A stretch of DNA of 43,277 nucleotides from Chloroflexota bacterium (GCA_002707835.1 PANZ01000016.1:17601-60877), one strand, 5' to 3'; shown: positions 29,911-38,867, counted from the first letter of the stretch. The notes: generated by a model from the sequence alone, not told the origin. Translations and numbers: made by a program.

Positions 29911-30495
29911 ATGAAATCGATAGAAGAGCTTCGAGAAGATCTTGAAACACTTTGTATTTTACGAGGTGATTTTACACTAGCATCGGGCAAAAAAAGTAAC
30001 TACTACTACAACGGTAAGGCAGCTATGCTCTCTGGCAAAGTAAAAATACACTTAGCAAGAGCTCTGCTGAAGCTAGCTGAAGGAATTGATTTTGATGTAG
30101 TCGGAGGTCCAGCTGTTGGTGCGGTACCTTTAGTTGAACATATGTCTATAGTATCTGCTCTAGAAAAAGATCATACATTCGATACTTTTTACGTACGAAG
30201 TGAAACAAAACAACATGGTACAGCTTCTTCTTTATATCAAGCAAAAAAATTCAATGGGAATGATACTCTCATCAAAAATACAAAGGCATTAATAGTTGAA
30301 GATACTTTAACAACTGGTGGTTCTATTCAAGTTGCCTTAAAAGCTGTAGAGGAAATTGGTGCAGAAGTAGCTGGAGTTCTAATAGTTGCAGATCGGCAAG
30401 ATTCTGATGCCGATTGGATAAGAAACCAATATGACTATCGTGCTTTATTCAATGTTAGTAATAGTGGTCATCTAATCAATCCAAGTGCAAATTAA
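29911..30495 (+). CDS. pyrE: Orotate phosphoribosyltransferase
   Basis: FTLASGKKSNYYYNGK; GGPAVGAVPL; ALIVEDTLTTGGS PRPP motif. Confidence 0.9.
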   Translation: MKSIEELREDLETLCILRGDFTLASGKKSNYYYNGKAAMLSGKVKIHLARALLKLAEGIDFDVVGGPAVGAVPLVEHMSIVSALEKDHTFDTFYVRSETKQHGTASSLYQAKKFNGNDTLIKNTKALIVEDTLTTGGSIQVALKAVEEIGAEVAGVLIVADRQDSDADWIRNQYDYRALFNVSNSGHLINPSAN

Positions 30496-30657
30496 CAATT
30501 GTTTTTTAAGATTTGAAACAGCTATTCTGACAGACATTCCAAAAATCAGGTATGGTATAAGTGTTCGGTATGCGGCATCTGAACATGTTATTTTTACATT
30601 GATTATTTCTTATAGCAGGATTTCTGTTAATGAGACTCGCGTATTGGGGGGGGAACT

Positions 30658-30846
30658 ATGGTTGGTACTGCGAAAAATTCTAATGGATTATGTGTGCATC
30701 ATTGGATACTACCTGCACCAGGAGATAAAGACTCTAATGGCATCTGTAATAGATGTGGTGCTGAGAAAAAATTTGTAGATAACTCAAGTAATACATCGGG
30801 CCATTGGATGCGTCAAAAAGGCCAACAAATCAATTCAAGACGATAA
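30658..30846 (+). CDS. Small protein with HHW...CNRCG motif, function unknown
   Basis: CVHHWILPAPGDKDSNGICNRCGAEKKF; preceded by a G8 tract 4 nt before the ATG. Confidence 0.6.
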   Translation: MVGTAKNSNGLCVHHWILPAPGDKDSNGICNRCGAEKKFVDNSSNTSGHWMRQKGQQINSRR

Positions 30847-30858
30847 TCTTTACTAAAT

Positions 30859-30877
30859 AAATTCTTTTAAAGAATTT
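30859..30877. repeat. AT-rich palindrome followed by an A13 tract
   Basis: AAATTCTTT-T-AAAGAATTT then TTATT(A)13; may act as a terminator region before tRNA-Lys. Confidence 0.5.
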
Positions 30878-30952
30878 GCTTTATTAAAAAAAAAAAAAGA
30901 TTTTTTTGTAAAAGGGCTTCCATCTGAGCGATTCATTGTGAATACTGCTCAT

Positions 30953-31026
30953 GGGCCCGTAGCTCAGTGGTAGAGCAGGCGGCTTTTAACCGCTCGATGA
31001 GAGTTCGATTCTCTCCGGGCCCACCA
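30953..31026 (+). tRNA. tRNA-Lys (anticodon UUU), CCA encoded
   Basis: Acceptor GGGCCCG/CGGGCCC, anticodon loop CTTTTAA, T arm GAGAG-TTCGATT-CTCTC, 3' ACCA. Confidence 0.95.
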
Positions 31027-31053
31027 GCAATCAAAAAACCAAGGAATTAGAAT

Positions 31054-32349
31054 TTGATCTCACTTTACCGAGACATTCGAACCGGCATCATCGATCAATC
31101 TACAGGAAAAATTTTCTACGGCTGGTACATAGCGCTAAGTGGAATTGTAATTATCACAATTGCAACAGGACTAATTAATCAAGCTTTTGGAGCGTACTTT
31201 GTTTTGCTCCAAGCTGACTTCGGTTGGAGTAAAACTTTACTCTCATCAGGATATGCATTCGCACGCGTAGAAAGCGGCGTACTGGGACCTGTTCAAGGAT
31301 GGCTGATCGATCGTTATGGACCGCGAATAATTATGACCATCGGACTCTTAATATATGGATTGGGATTTATAGCCTTCAGCCAAATTTCAAGCCCACTCAC
31401 TTTTATTGTCACTTTTGCCATTATGTCAGTCGGATCAAGTTTAGGTGGATTCATGGCACTCCAAGTTGCTGTTGTGAATTGGTTTAATATTCGTCGTGGG
31501 CGTGCCTTAATTCTACTCTCTGTCGGACTATCTATGGCTGGCTTTACTGCACCAATCGTAGCAATCGCTCTAGATTATTTTTCATGGAGAAGTGTAGCTA
31601 TTGGTTCAGGCCTCATAGTTTTATTTGTGGGATTACCGCTAGCACAACTTGTACGTCATCATCCACATGAAAAAAACACGTACATCGATGGTATTATCAA
31701 TAATGATGACGATAATGCATCCAATATTTCAGCGACACCATCTCACCAATCCAATGACTTAACTCCAAAAGAAGCTCTCAAAACTCAAGCATTTTGGTTT
31801 ATTTCATTAGGTCATGCTGCTGGGGTATTAGTTGTTAGTGCAATTATGGTTCACATGATCCCGCATCTAATAGAAGAATTAGATTATTCACTAAGTAAAG
31901 CAGGATTGATAACTGCTATTATTCCGTTCGCTATGTTACTAGGCAGGTTTACTGCTTTATTTTTTGGAGAAAAATATGACAAAAGAAAAGTTGTTGTTGT
32001 TGCAATGTTAGGACACACAATTGCTTTACTTTTACTTGCTTATGCACAATCAACATGGATGGTAGTTTTATTTGCATTAATAATAGGAACTTCTTGGGCA
32101 ACCAGAGGCCCTCTCACTCAAGCCCTTCGTGCTGACTACTTTGGAACTAAAGCGTTTGGAACGATTATGGGATTTTCTTCAATGATTGTTATGATTGGTT
32201 CAATAGCAGGACCTATTGTTGCCGGTGTACTGGCAGATGTGACTGGAGATTACAAATTTGGGTTTACACTTTTAGCTATCCTCGCCGGCTTAGGATCAGT
32301 GTTTTTTTTAACAGCTTCCCCACCAAAAACATCCATTCAGCAAAATTAA
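31054..32349 (+). CDS. MFS transporter
   Basis: 12-TM hydrophobic pattern; GWLIDRYGPRIIMTIG; WFNIRRGRALILLSVG (oxalate/monocarboxylate-type MFS); TTG start. Confidence 0.85.
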   Translation: MISLYRDIRTGIIDQSTGKIFYGWYIALSGIVIITIATGLINQAFGAYFVLLQADFGWSKTLLSSGYAFARVESGVLGPVQGWLIDRYGPRIIMTIGLLIYGLGFIAFSQISSPLTFIVTFAIMSVGSSLGGFMALQVAVVNWFNIRRGRALILLSVGLSMAGFTAPIVAIALDYFSWRSVAIGSGLIVLFVGLPLAQLVRHHPHEKNTYIDGIINNDDDNASNISATPSHQSNDLTPKEALKTQAFWFISLGHAAGVLVVSAIMVHMIPHLIEELDYSLSKAGLITAIIPFAMLLGRFTALFFGEKYDKRKVVVVAMLGHTIALLLLAYAQSTWMVVLFALIIGTSWATRGPLTQALRADYFGTKAFGTIMGFSSMIVMIGSIAGPIVAGVLADVTGDYKFGFTLLAILAGLGSVFFLTASPPKTSIQQN

Positions 32350-32352
32350 TTC

Positions 32353-32931
32353 CTATGTCTCTTCTGGTCTACTAAAGCCATGAAAACCATCAGAACCTGG
32401 CTCAACATCGAAAGATCGTAGCTGGAAAGCAACCATGGTATAAAACCCTAGTAGACTAGACATTTCTGTAAGGCCACGTTCACCAAATAGTTCAATGACT
32501 TTGTTATATAGATCATTAGATAATGATTTACCTTCCAATAAAGTCATTGAGAGATCATATGTAACCAGAACGTCATTCCTATCAGAAACTGGACGATTAC
32601 CTATTTGAACATCGTCCAGTACCGACTGAGGAATACCATACTCGACAGCCCGATCCGCATGTGTCCATTCAACATTCGATTGCCAATAATATGCAGCAAC
32701 TGAAATAGCTAATTCAACAATCCCGCGATCAATGGATGTCTTTTCCCAGAACCATAATCCAAATGTACGCATTTGATGACATAATTCAGGACTACGAAAC
32801 CATGGATCATAAGGGCCACCCCAATAGCCAGATTCTGGCACTCCTTTATAAAAACGGACTAAACTATCAAATTCTGTCTTTGTTACTTCATCCATTGTTG
32901 ATGGATCAGGTATTGGACCTAAACGACTCAT
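32353..32931 (-). CDS. Carboxymuconolactone decarboxylase / AhpD-like family protein
   Basis: REL-ELAISVAAYYWQSNVEWTHADRAVEYGIP pattern; lacks the AhpD CxxC. Confidence 0.65.
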   Translation of the reverse strand: MSRLGPIPDPSTMDEVTKTEFDSLVRFYKGVPESGYWGGPYDPWFRSPELCHQMRTFGLWFWEKTSIDRGIVELAISVAAYYWQSNVEWTHADRAVEYGIPQSVLDDVQIGNRPVSDRNDVLVTYDLSMTLLEGKSLSNDLYNKVIELFGERGLTEMSSLLGFYTMVAFQLRSFDVEPGSDGFHGFSRPEET

Positions 32932-33063
32932 AAGCTTTCCTATCCTATTATCAATCTTCAATAAGATTAATTTGATTCAATTCTCCAAAACATTACCACC
33001 ATCTGCATATAATTACCTTAGAATATCTTGCACACAAAGTAATTAGTTTAGATCGGAATCTTC

Positions 33064-34146
33064 ATGCCACTAGAAATTTTTAAAGTATCCGAAGAGGAAG
33101 CAATTCATGTATCTGACACATGGTTGTTCGATATTACAAAAAAAATATTTGAACATGTTGGAGTATCTTCTGAAGATGCTTCTCAAGCTGCAGATGTACT
33201 TGTTCAAGCTGATTTAAGAGGTGTTGACAGCCATGGTGTATCCAATATGCTCCGTAATTACGTTGCTTCCTATCAAGAAGGAACATATAACCCTACTCCA
33301 TCTTGGGAAATTGTAAGAGAACGTGCTTCTACTGCAACAATTGAAGCCGACCAAGGCCTTGGCATAATCATTGCTCCCAAAGCAATGAAAATAGCTATCC
33401 AAAAGGCAAAACAGACTGGATTTGGTGTCGTTACAATTCGTAACAGTGCACATATGGGCATGGCATCCTATCATGCCATGCTCGCTCTAGAACATGACAT
33501 GATCGGGGTGTCTATGAGTGCCATAGGTTCCGGTGTTTTTCCTACTTTTGGCTCAGAGGGAAGATTTGGGACTAATCCCATTGCCATTGCTGCCCCTGCA
33601 TTAAACATGCATCCTTTTGTTTTTGATATTGCCACTAGTATTGTAGCGGGTAATAAATTAAGACTTGCTAAAAGATTGGGGACAGTTATGCCGGCAGGAC
33701 TTTTTGCAGATGCCGATGGAAATATTGTTGATACCCCAGGACAAGTCCCTGAAACATATAACATGATACCTATAGGAGGTACACGCGAACACGGATCACA
33801 TAAAGGGTATGGATTTGCTCTGATGGTCGAAATACTTTCAACTCTTCTGTCAGGTGGTATTCCTTGTACTCTTCTTGAGACAGGAAGACCCGCAACGCAC
33901 CATGTCGCTGCATACGATATTGATGCATTTACAGATGTTCAAGAATTTAAGGAAATGATGGATAAATGGCTAATGCATTTAGAGAACACTCCCCCTGCAC
34001 CAGGTCACGAAAGAGTTCTTACTCCAGGCTTAGAAGAAGAAGAGGCAACAATTAGGCGCAAAGAGGAAGGTATCCCTCTTCACCCAGAGGTAATCGATTG
34101 GTTTAAGGTAATCTGTGATGATTTTTCTATCCCATTTAAGTTATAA
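33064..34146 (+). CDS. Ldh2/malate-L-lactate dehydrogenase family oxidoreductase
   Basis: ADLRGVDSHGVSNMLRNYV; NSAHMGMASYHAMLAL; GTNPIAIAAPA; GSHKGYGFALMVEILS. Confidence 0.9.
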   Translation: MPLEIFKVSEEEAIHVSDTWLFDITKKIFEHVGVSSEDASQAADVLVQADLRGVDSHGVSNMLRNYVASYQEGTYNPTPSWEIVRERASTATIEADQGLGIIIAPKAMKIAIQKAKQTGFGVVTIRNSAHMGMASYHAMLALEHDMIGVSMSAIGSGVFPTFGSEGRFGTNPIAIAAPALNMHPFVFDIATSIVAGNKLRLAKRLGTVMPAGLFADADGNIVDTPGQVPETYNMIPIGGTREHGSHKGYGFALMVEILSTLLSGGIPCTLLETGRPATHHVAAYDIDAFTDVQEFKEMMDKWLMHLENTPPAPGHERVLTPGLEEEEATIRRKEEGIPLHPEVIDWFKVICDDFSIPFKL

Positions 34147-34155
34147 ACGAATCAA

Positions 34156-35157
34156 TTATTGAACAATCCAATTAAGTGATTCACCTTTACGCCATCTGAT
34201 TAAGTTTTCAAAAAATCTTTCCGCTGATCTCTCATGGTACTTATCAGAAATCGCCGAATTATGTGGACTGACAATTACATTAGGCAATTCCCAAAGTAAT
34301 GAACTTGGTGGTAAAGGTTCTTCTTTAAAAACATCAAGATAAGCACCACCTAAATGTCCTGCAATTAATTTTTGTGTTAATGATTCTTCATCAATCACAG
34401 GGCCACGTGATACATTTATGATCCGTGAACCTTTTGGTAACTTTGACAAACGTTCAGAAGTTATCAAGCCTTCTGTTTCGTCATTAAGTGGACAGGCCAA
34501 AACTAACCATTCCGCGCTCGGCAAAAGATTATCAATTTCGCTATTATGGTAAAGCTCATCCACGCCTTCTGGTATATCATTGACGTTACGTCTAATACCG
34601 ATGACATGCATTCCGACAGATTTTGCATATCGTGCGACACGGCTACCTATCTCACCCAGACCAATGATTAATAACGTTTGTCCCCCAATATCAGGTGGAG
34701 CGTCATCGTAATGGATAGGATTCCAAGCATGCTGGGCTTGCGATTCACGCCAATATTGAAAAGGCCTGCCCAGCCAAAGTATAGCTGCCAAAACATTCAG
34801 TGCAATTGGTTCAGCATTAGCACCAGGGGAATTTGTAATTGATATATCACGCCCCATCAATTGAGGAAAGTTTTTAGGATTTATGCCAACAGCAAAAAAG
34901 TGTAACCATTGTAGATTTTTTGCGCGCGTCAAAGTCTCCAAAAAAACATCACGACGATAACGGACATCATTGGAAAAAAAAGCAACCCCCACCTCATTCA
35001 AAACATCATCAGATATAACTTGATCGTTATCTACATCAATTATAATGCGCGTAGTTTTTAATCCTGGACCGGATTCTGCCTGAGATAATTCAGCATCAAA
35101 TCGTTCAACAAATTTCTTACTGAGCAAGATCCCAGAATTCATTATTTTCCCCTGCAA
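34156..35157 (-). CDS. D-2-hydroxyacid dehydrogenase (NAD-binding)
   Basis: LLIIGLGEIGSRVARYAKSVGMHVIG; NVSRGPVIDEESL; NVIVSPHNSA. Confidence 0.9.
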   Translation of the reverse strand: MQGKIMNSGILLSKKFVERFDAELSQAESGPGLKTTRIIIDVDNDQVISDDVLNEVGVAFFSNDVRYRRDVFLETLTRAKNLQWLHFFAVGINPKNFPQLMGRDISITNSPGANAEPIALNVLAAILWLGRPFQYWRESQAQHAWNPIHYDDAPPDIGGQTLLIIGLGEIGSRVARYAKSVGMHVIGIRRNVNDIPEGVDELYHNSEIDNLLPSAEWLVLACPLNDETEGLITSERLSKLPKGSRIINVSRGPVIDEESLTQKLIAGHLGGAYLDVFKEEPLPPSSLLWELPNVIVSPHNSAISDKYHERSAERFFENLIRWRKGESLNWIVQ

Positions 35158-35168
35158 TTTATAATTTA

Positions 35169-36251
35169 TTAGAACGAACTAATTGGGCAAGTAATTGCTT
35201 TTTCAGTAGCAGCCCATGTCGGAATGAATGTAGCTTTAATACCAACACCACCAGTAACAATTATTAGTATGTCTTCAGGAGATATAGCAGCAAAGACATT
35301 TTCTGATTCTATAATACCGAGTTCTTTGCGATTTGCTGATATGCGGGATACCGCATGTGAAGGTAACCAAGACAAAGGTGTCTTTGATTCTGTGTACAAA
35401 GCTTCTTGAAATCTTTCACGATTCCATCCTTGTTCAGAAAGGAATTTCGCAGCTTCTGGAGGAAGAAGAATTACTGGTTGACCACCACCAAATGATTGTC
35501 TACCTAAATTACCTGCAATTACCATCGATCGAGACATAGTACGTACTACATCTTCAGCTGTAGTTTGTGGAAGTACAACTTCAACACTTCCAACACCAGC
35601 AATTACAGTTACAGCACTCTCATCGACATTAAATCCACGTGAAGTATGAAAAGGTGCCCATACACTGTCTTCCTCGTTTTCAGCTATTAACCAAGTATAT
35701 TTACCAGGATGACCATGTGTAGCCATATCACCACTACCGGGGATAGCAAAAGCGATATTTTGTAGAGCCAAACGAATCGCTCTTCCAATTGTTGCATTTG
35801 TTTTCCACCCTTGTCCTAGGGCATTATGAGAACTGTTAATACGAAGTTCATTAATTATTGGACCATTTAAAGCAATTAGTGGTGCAGCTGCGCCTGTAGT
35901 TGTTTGAATGCCAAGAAGATTAAAATCAGGATCTGTCATGGCATCTAAAGCAGATGCAATCAATGGAACAACACCAAGATCACAGCCTGCCAAAACAGCA
36001 CATGCCGCTATATCACCTAGGGTTGGAATCACAAAACCTGGAGGAAGAGGTAATTTAGTCGCAGGCAACTGAAAATTCAACCCCCCCAGCATTTGATTTA
36101 TTTTTTCTGCAGTAGGAGCAATTACTGGCAGCCCATCTGTAAGTCCAGCATTATAAAGTACTAAATTAGCACTATCAGCATTTATAAATTGATCTTCAAG
36201 ATCAGCTAAGCGTTCACAAATAGGTCGTACATCTAATGGGGGAGTCGTCAT
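35169..36251 (-). CDS. Conserved protein of unknown function, TDGLP-x-x-PT family (paralog A)
   Basis: Homologous to the next gene: DGLPVIAPT, DFNLLGIQTTTGAA, LNGPI, GQGWKTNATIGRAIRL, GSGDMATHGHPGKYTWLIAENE. Confidence 0.75.
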   Translation of the reverse strand: MTTPPLDVRPICERLADLEDQFINADSANLVLYNAGLTDGLPVIAPTAEKINQMLGGLNFQLPATKLPLPPGFVIPTLGDIAACAVLAGCDLGVVPLIASALDAMTDPDFNLLGIQTTTGAAAPLIALNGPIINELRINSSHNALGQGWKTNATIGRAIRLALQNIAFAIPGSGDMATHGHPGKYTWLIAENEEDSVWAPFHTSRGFNVDESAVTVIAGVGSVEVVLPQTTAEDVVRTMSRSMVIAGNLGRQSFGGGQPVILLPPEAAKFLSEQGWNRERFQEALYTESKTPLSWLPSHAVSRISANRKELGIIESENVFAAISPEDILIIVTGGVGIKATFIPTWAATEKAITCPISSF

Positions 36252-36263
36252 CAGTAAATCTAA

Positions 36264-37340
36264 TTAAGAGAAAATAGAGCGAACTGGATCGCCCTTTGCT
36301 GTTTCTATCCTTCGTGAAACAGTATCAGTACCACCAAAGGTAGGTAACCAACATGAATGTTTCCCTGGACCTCCAGCAACTATTACATCAATATCGTTCC
36401 AGTTTTCAGCAACACGAAATCCTTCTGGATGTACTGCACCTGATGTACCGCTTCTTCCTCCATCTAACCAATCTTGTGCTTGATCGCTAAATTTAAGCAC
36501 AGTATTTTCCCAGACAAATTTTTTAACATCGTCTTTAGAATACCCATCGTGGGCAATTTGATCTGCGTGTTCAGGACCAAAAATTATCATTGGTTCACCT
36601 CGGCCACCGATATTATTGCTACCTGATTGCCGCAACGATGTAGTAACTGTAGTTAGAAGACCTTTTCCACTAATACTTCCATGATCATTGATATTATGTG
36701 GAGCTTCACAAGCTAGTACCGTAACGACATTATCATCACTAGCAAATCCATTTTCGACATGAAGTGGCTCCCATGGACTCTCTATTTCGTTTTCTGCTGT
36801 GCAAAAAGAAATTTTAGCTGGTGTACCATGCGTAGCACGATCTCCATCTCCAGGAGTTCCTCCACCTATATTCAGTAGTGACAAACGCACAGCACGTCCT
36901 ATTGTCATATTCGATCTTGTACCTTGCCCAAAACAATTTGGTCCACTATTGATACCGATTTCTTGTGCAATAGGACCATTCAAAAGGACAAAAACAGCAC
37001 AAGGATGAGTCGTGGATTGTATACCATTTAAATTAAATTCATCTTGAGCAACTGCTTGTAATGCTGCTACCACTACAGGAAAATATTCTGGACGACACCC
37101 TGCCATCACAGCATTTGTAGCAATACGCTCTAAAGTAGCCTCACCATTACGTGGACCCAAAGTTGCGATTACATCATCACTGTTCCAGTCAACATATTCA
37201 CAAATTTCATCAACTCGTGAACGAGTAGGTGGTACAATAGGCAGACCGTCAGTCCATCCTTGTGTCTCAAAAAAGTCTTGTACAGCTTCTAATGAGTCTT
37301 CTAGTTCAACAATTGGTGGTAGATCAAGATTAACTGACAT
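36264..37340 (-). CDS. Conserved protein of unknown function, TDGLP-x-x-PT family (paralog B)
   Basis: WTDGLPIVPPT, EFNLNGIQSTTHPCA, LNGPI, GQGTRSNMTIGRAVRL, GDGDRATHGTPAKISFCTAENE. Confidence 0.75.
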   Translation of the reverse strand: MSVNLDLPPIVELEDSLEAVQDFFETQGWTDGLPIVPPTRSRVDEICEYVDWNSDDVIATLGPRNGEATLERIATNAVMAGCRPEYFPVVVAALQAVAQDEFNLNGIQSTTHPCAVFVLLNGPIAQEIGINSGPNCFGQGTRSNMTIGRAVRLSLLNIGGGTPGDGDRATHGTPAKISFCTAENEIESPWEPLHVENGFASDDNVVTVLACEAPHNINDHGSISGKGLLTTVTTSLRQSGSNNIGGRGEPMIIFGPEHADQIAHDGYSKDDVKKFVWENTVLKFSDQAQDWLDGGRSGTSGAVHPEGFRVAENWNDIDVIVAGGPGKHSCWLPTFGGTDTVSRRIETAKGDPVRSIFS

Positions 37341-37404
37341 ATTTCCTCACAGAAAACTAAACCCTATGGGCAATACAAAAAAATTAAGGATGCCAATTTA
37401 TAAG

Positions 37405-37926
37405 TTAATCAGCACCCATTAAGCTACTTACCGAAGAAGCAGCATCAGGAACTTTCTTTAATACTTCTTCTGGATCAATCCCTCCAAGTGGATGTTCTAT
37501 GGTAATAATCCGTAAATCAGGAAAACCCATAGCGCGGGCCTGAAGATGAGCTAATTGAATAAAAGCACTAGTCGCTAAAGTAACTGTTGGAGTTCCTCTT
37601 TTTTCAAGTTCTACAGAAGCGTGGATACTCCACGCTGTACAAGAACCTCAATCAGCACTCCCAACCATTACCCAATCATTCTCGGCCGCCAACTCGTCAA
37701 GTATAGCTGGATCAGCAGGAGTTGAAACTGGCTTGTGACGAGTCATGGAATGTATTACGCCGTATCGTTGACCTAATTCTTCTGCAATAGAAGTCATCAC
37801 AAGTTCTGCATGTTGCTTCCCATTTTCCAGAACACCAACTATTGATTCCCTTATTTCAGGAAATTCTTCTAGTTCACCTACAGCTGCAGGTTCTGGAGCC
37901 GTGGGGTTATGTAATTCAATAACCAT
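37405..37926 (-). CDS. Probable UGSC-motif selenoprotein; UGA (37648-37650) read as Sec at residue 93; 173 aa
   Basis: AAGGAG SD then ATG at 37926; frame MVIELHNPTAPEP...ENDWVMVGSAD-U-GSCTAWSIHASVELEKRGTPTVTLATSAFIQLAHLQARAMGFPDLRIITIEHPLGGIDPEEVLKKVPDAASSVSSLMGAD ending in TAA at 37405-37407; hairpin directly 3' of UGA. Confidence 0.85.
37608..37647 (-). promoter_or_regulatory. Candidate bacterial SECIS hairpin immediately 3' of the UGA
   Basis: UGA-G-GUUC-UUG-UACA-GCGUGGA-GUA-UCCACGC-UUC-UGUA-GAAC: 7-bp apical stem with GU-containing loop, plus two 4-bp lower helices. Confidence 0.8.
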
Positions 37927-37988
37927 GTTATTCTCCTTAACGTTACTTGTATCCAAACATAAACCGAAAAACTTCTCAAGTATTTACC

Positions 37989-38867
37989 TTAAATACCTAT
38001 TAAGTTTTCTGGATTCGTACATACCATTTGATGTACTTGATCGGCATCAAAGCCTACCTCTAAAAGACATTCAATCCACATGCCCATCCCTAATGGTGGG
38101 GACGGATTATTGATCTGACCTAAGTCAGTTGATGCAATAATTTGATCAATACCAACTGCTTTAATCTGTTCAGCAATAGATCTTACTGACTCACCATCAT
38201 CATTTCGAAATGCAGCCAAACCACAATGCTCAATATATACACCAAGACCTGCAAGCTCTTGTTGAACTTCTACTGGAATACCAAATGAGGCATGGGTTAT
38301 AACACTACGGATTCCACGTTCACGAGCTGTTCGCAACAACACTAAAGTTTCTTGAGGTGAAATATGACCACTGGCTAAAACGGCATCATGACTAGCAATT
38401 TCATCTAAAATGTCGTGGCATTCAGGTAATAATTCACCCGAATCATTAAGAATCGGAATACCTGCACCCTTACTAAAAAAATTACCACCACGATCACGAT
38501 AAGCTGCAGAATCAAAAGTAGGCATCCAAATCACTGTCGCCCCAATAGCAAGAGAAACTGCTACAGCGTCTGGATTCAAACCTCCAACACCCCAATCAAG
38601 TGCTACACTTCCATAAACGTCGATACCGTCAAATTCAGTATCGAGTGCCCAAGCGATAGGCTGAGTCGCATAATCATGACTCTTCAGTACTAACCCCCCC
38701 ATCCCGGCTTCAATAGCTGATACAACTAGTTCGCGCGAGTCAGTACGTCTTTCTGTATAGGGATCTGGAGCGGCATGAACGTGCATATCTATTGCACCAC
38801 GTATAATATCCTTTACCTCAGGTCTTAATTCATCTAAGTTTGTTGCTTGTAAAGCTGAAAAAGTCAT
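37989..38867 (-). CDS. TIM-barrel metal-dependent hydrolase-like protein (DUF6282-like)
   Basis: IDMHVHAAPDPYTERRTD; KSHDYAT; SGHIS; ITHASF; STDLGQ pattern typical of amidohydrolase-type barrels. Confidence 0.75.
   Translation of the reverse strand: MTFSALQATNLDELRPEVKDIIRGAIDMHVHAAPDPYTERRTDSRELVVSAIEAGMGGLVLKSHDYATQPIAWALDTEFDGIDVYGSVALDWGVGGLNPDAVAVSLAIGATVIWMPTFDSAAYRDRGGNFFSKGAGIPILNDSGELLPECHDILDEIASHDAVLASGHISPQETLVLLRTARERGIRSVITHASFGIPVEVQQELAGLGVYIEHCGLAAFRNDDGESVRSIAEQIKAVGIDQIIASTDLGQINNPSPPLGMGMWIECLLEVGFDADQVHQMVCTNPENLIGI

Noticed and set aside
30485-30778. 97-aa ORF after pyrE
   Set aside because: Overlaps the better supported small CDS at 30658 in another frame and has no recognisable motif; likely noncoding upstream DNA.
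30886-30907. A13 and T7 tracts as an intrinsic terminator of the small gene
   Set aside because: The A run is on the + strand after an AT-only palindrome; not a convincing GC stem plus U tract, so left as a repeat.
32353-32931. Peroxidase (AhpD) activity for the CMD-like protein
   Set aside because: The CxxC redox motif of AhpD is absent, so only the family-level call is kept.
36799-37008. Antisense ORFs across the window (e.g. 36799-37008 +, 4486-4821 +, 33471-33764 -)
   Set aside because: They lie fully inside strongly supported genes on the other strand and have low-complexity or unnatural composition; typical spurious ORFs.
37648-37956. 102-aa ORF as a complete protein, or the gene as a nonsense-mutated pseudogene
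   Set aside because: The frame remains open for 80 codons after the single TGA, the TGA lies in a U-G-S-C motif, and a strong hairpin follows; Sec insertion explains all three better than decay. Start is also better placed at 37926 behind AAGGAG.
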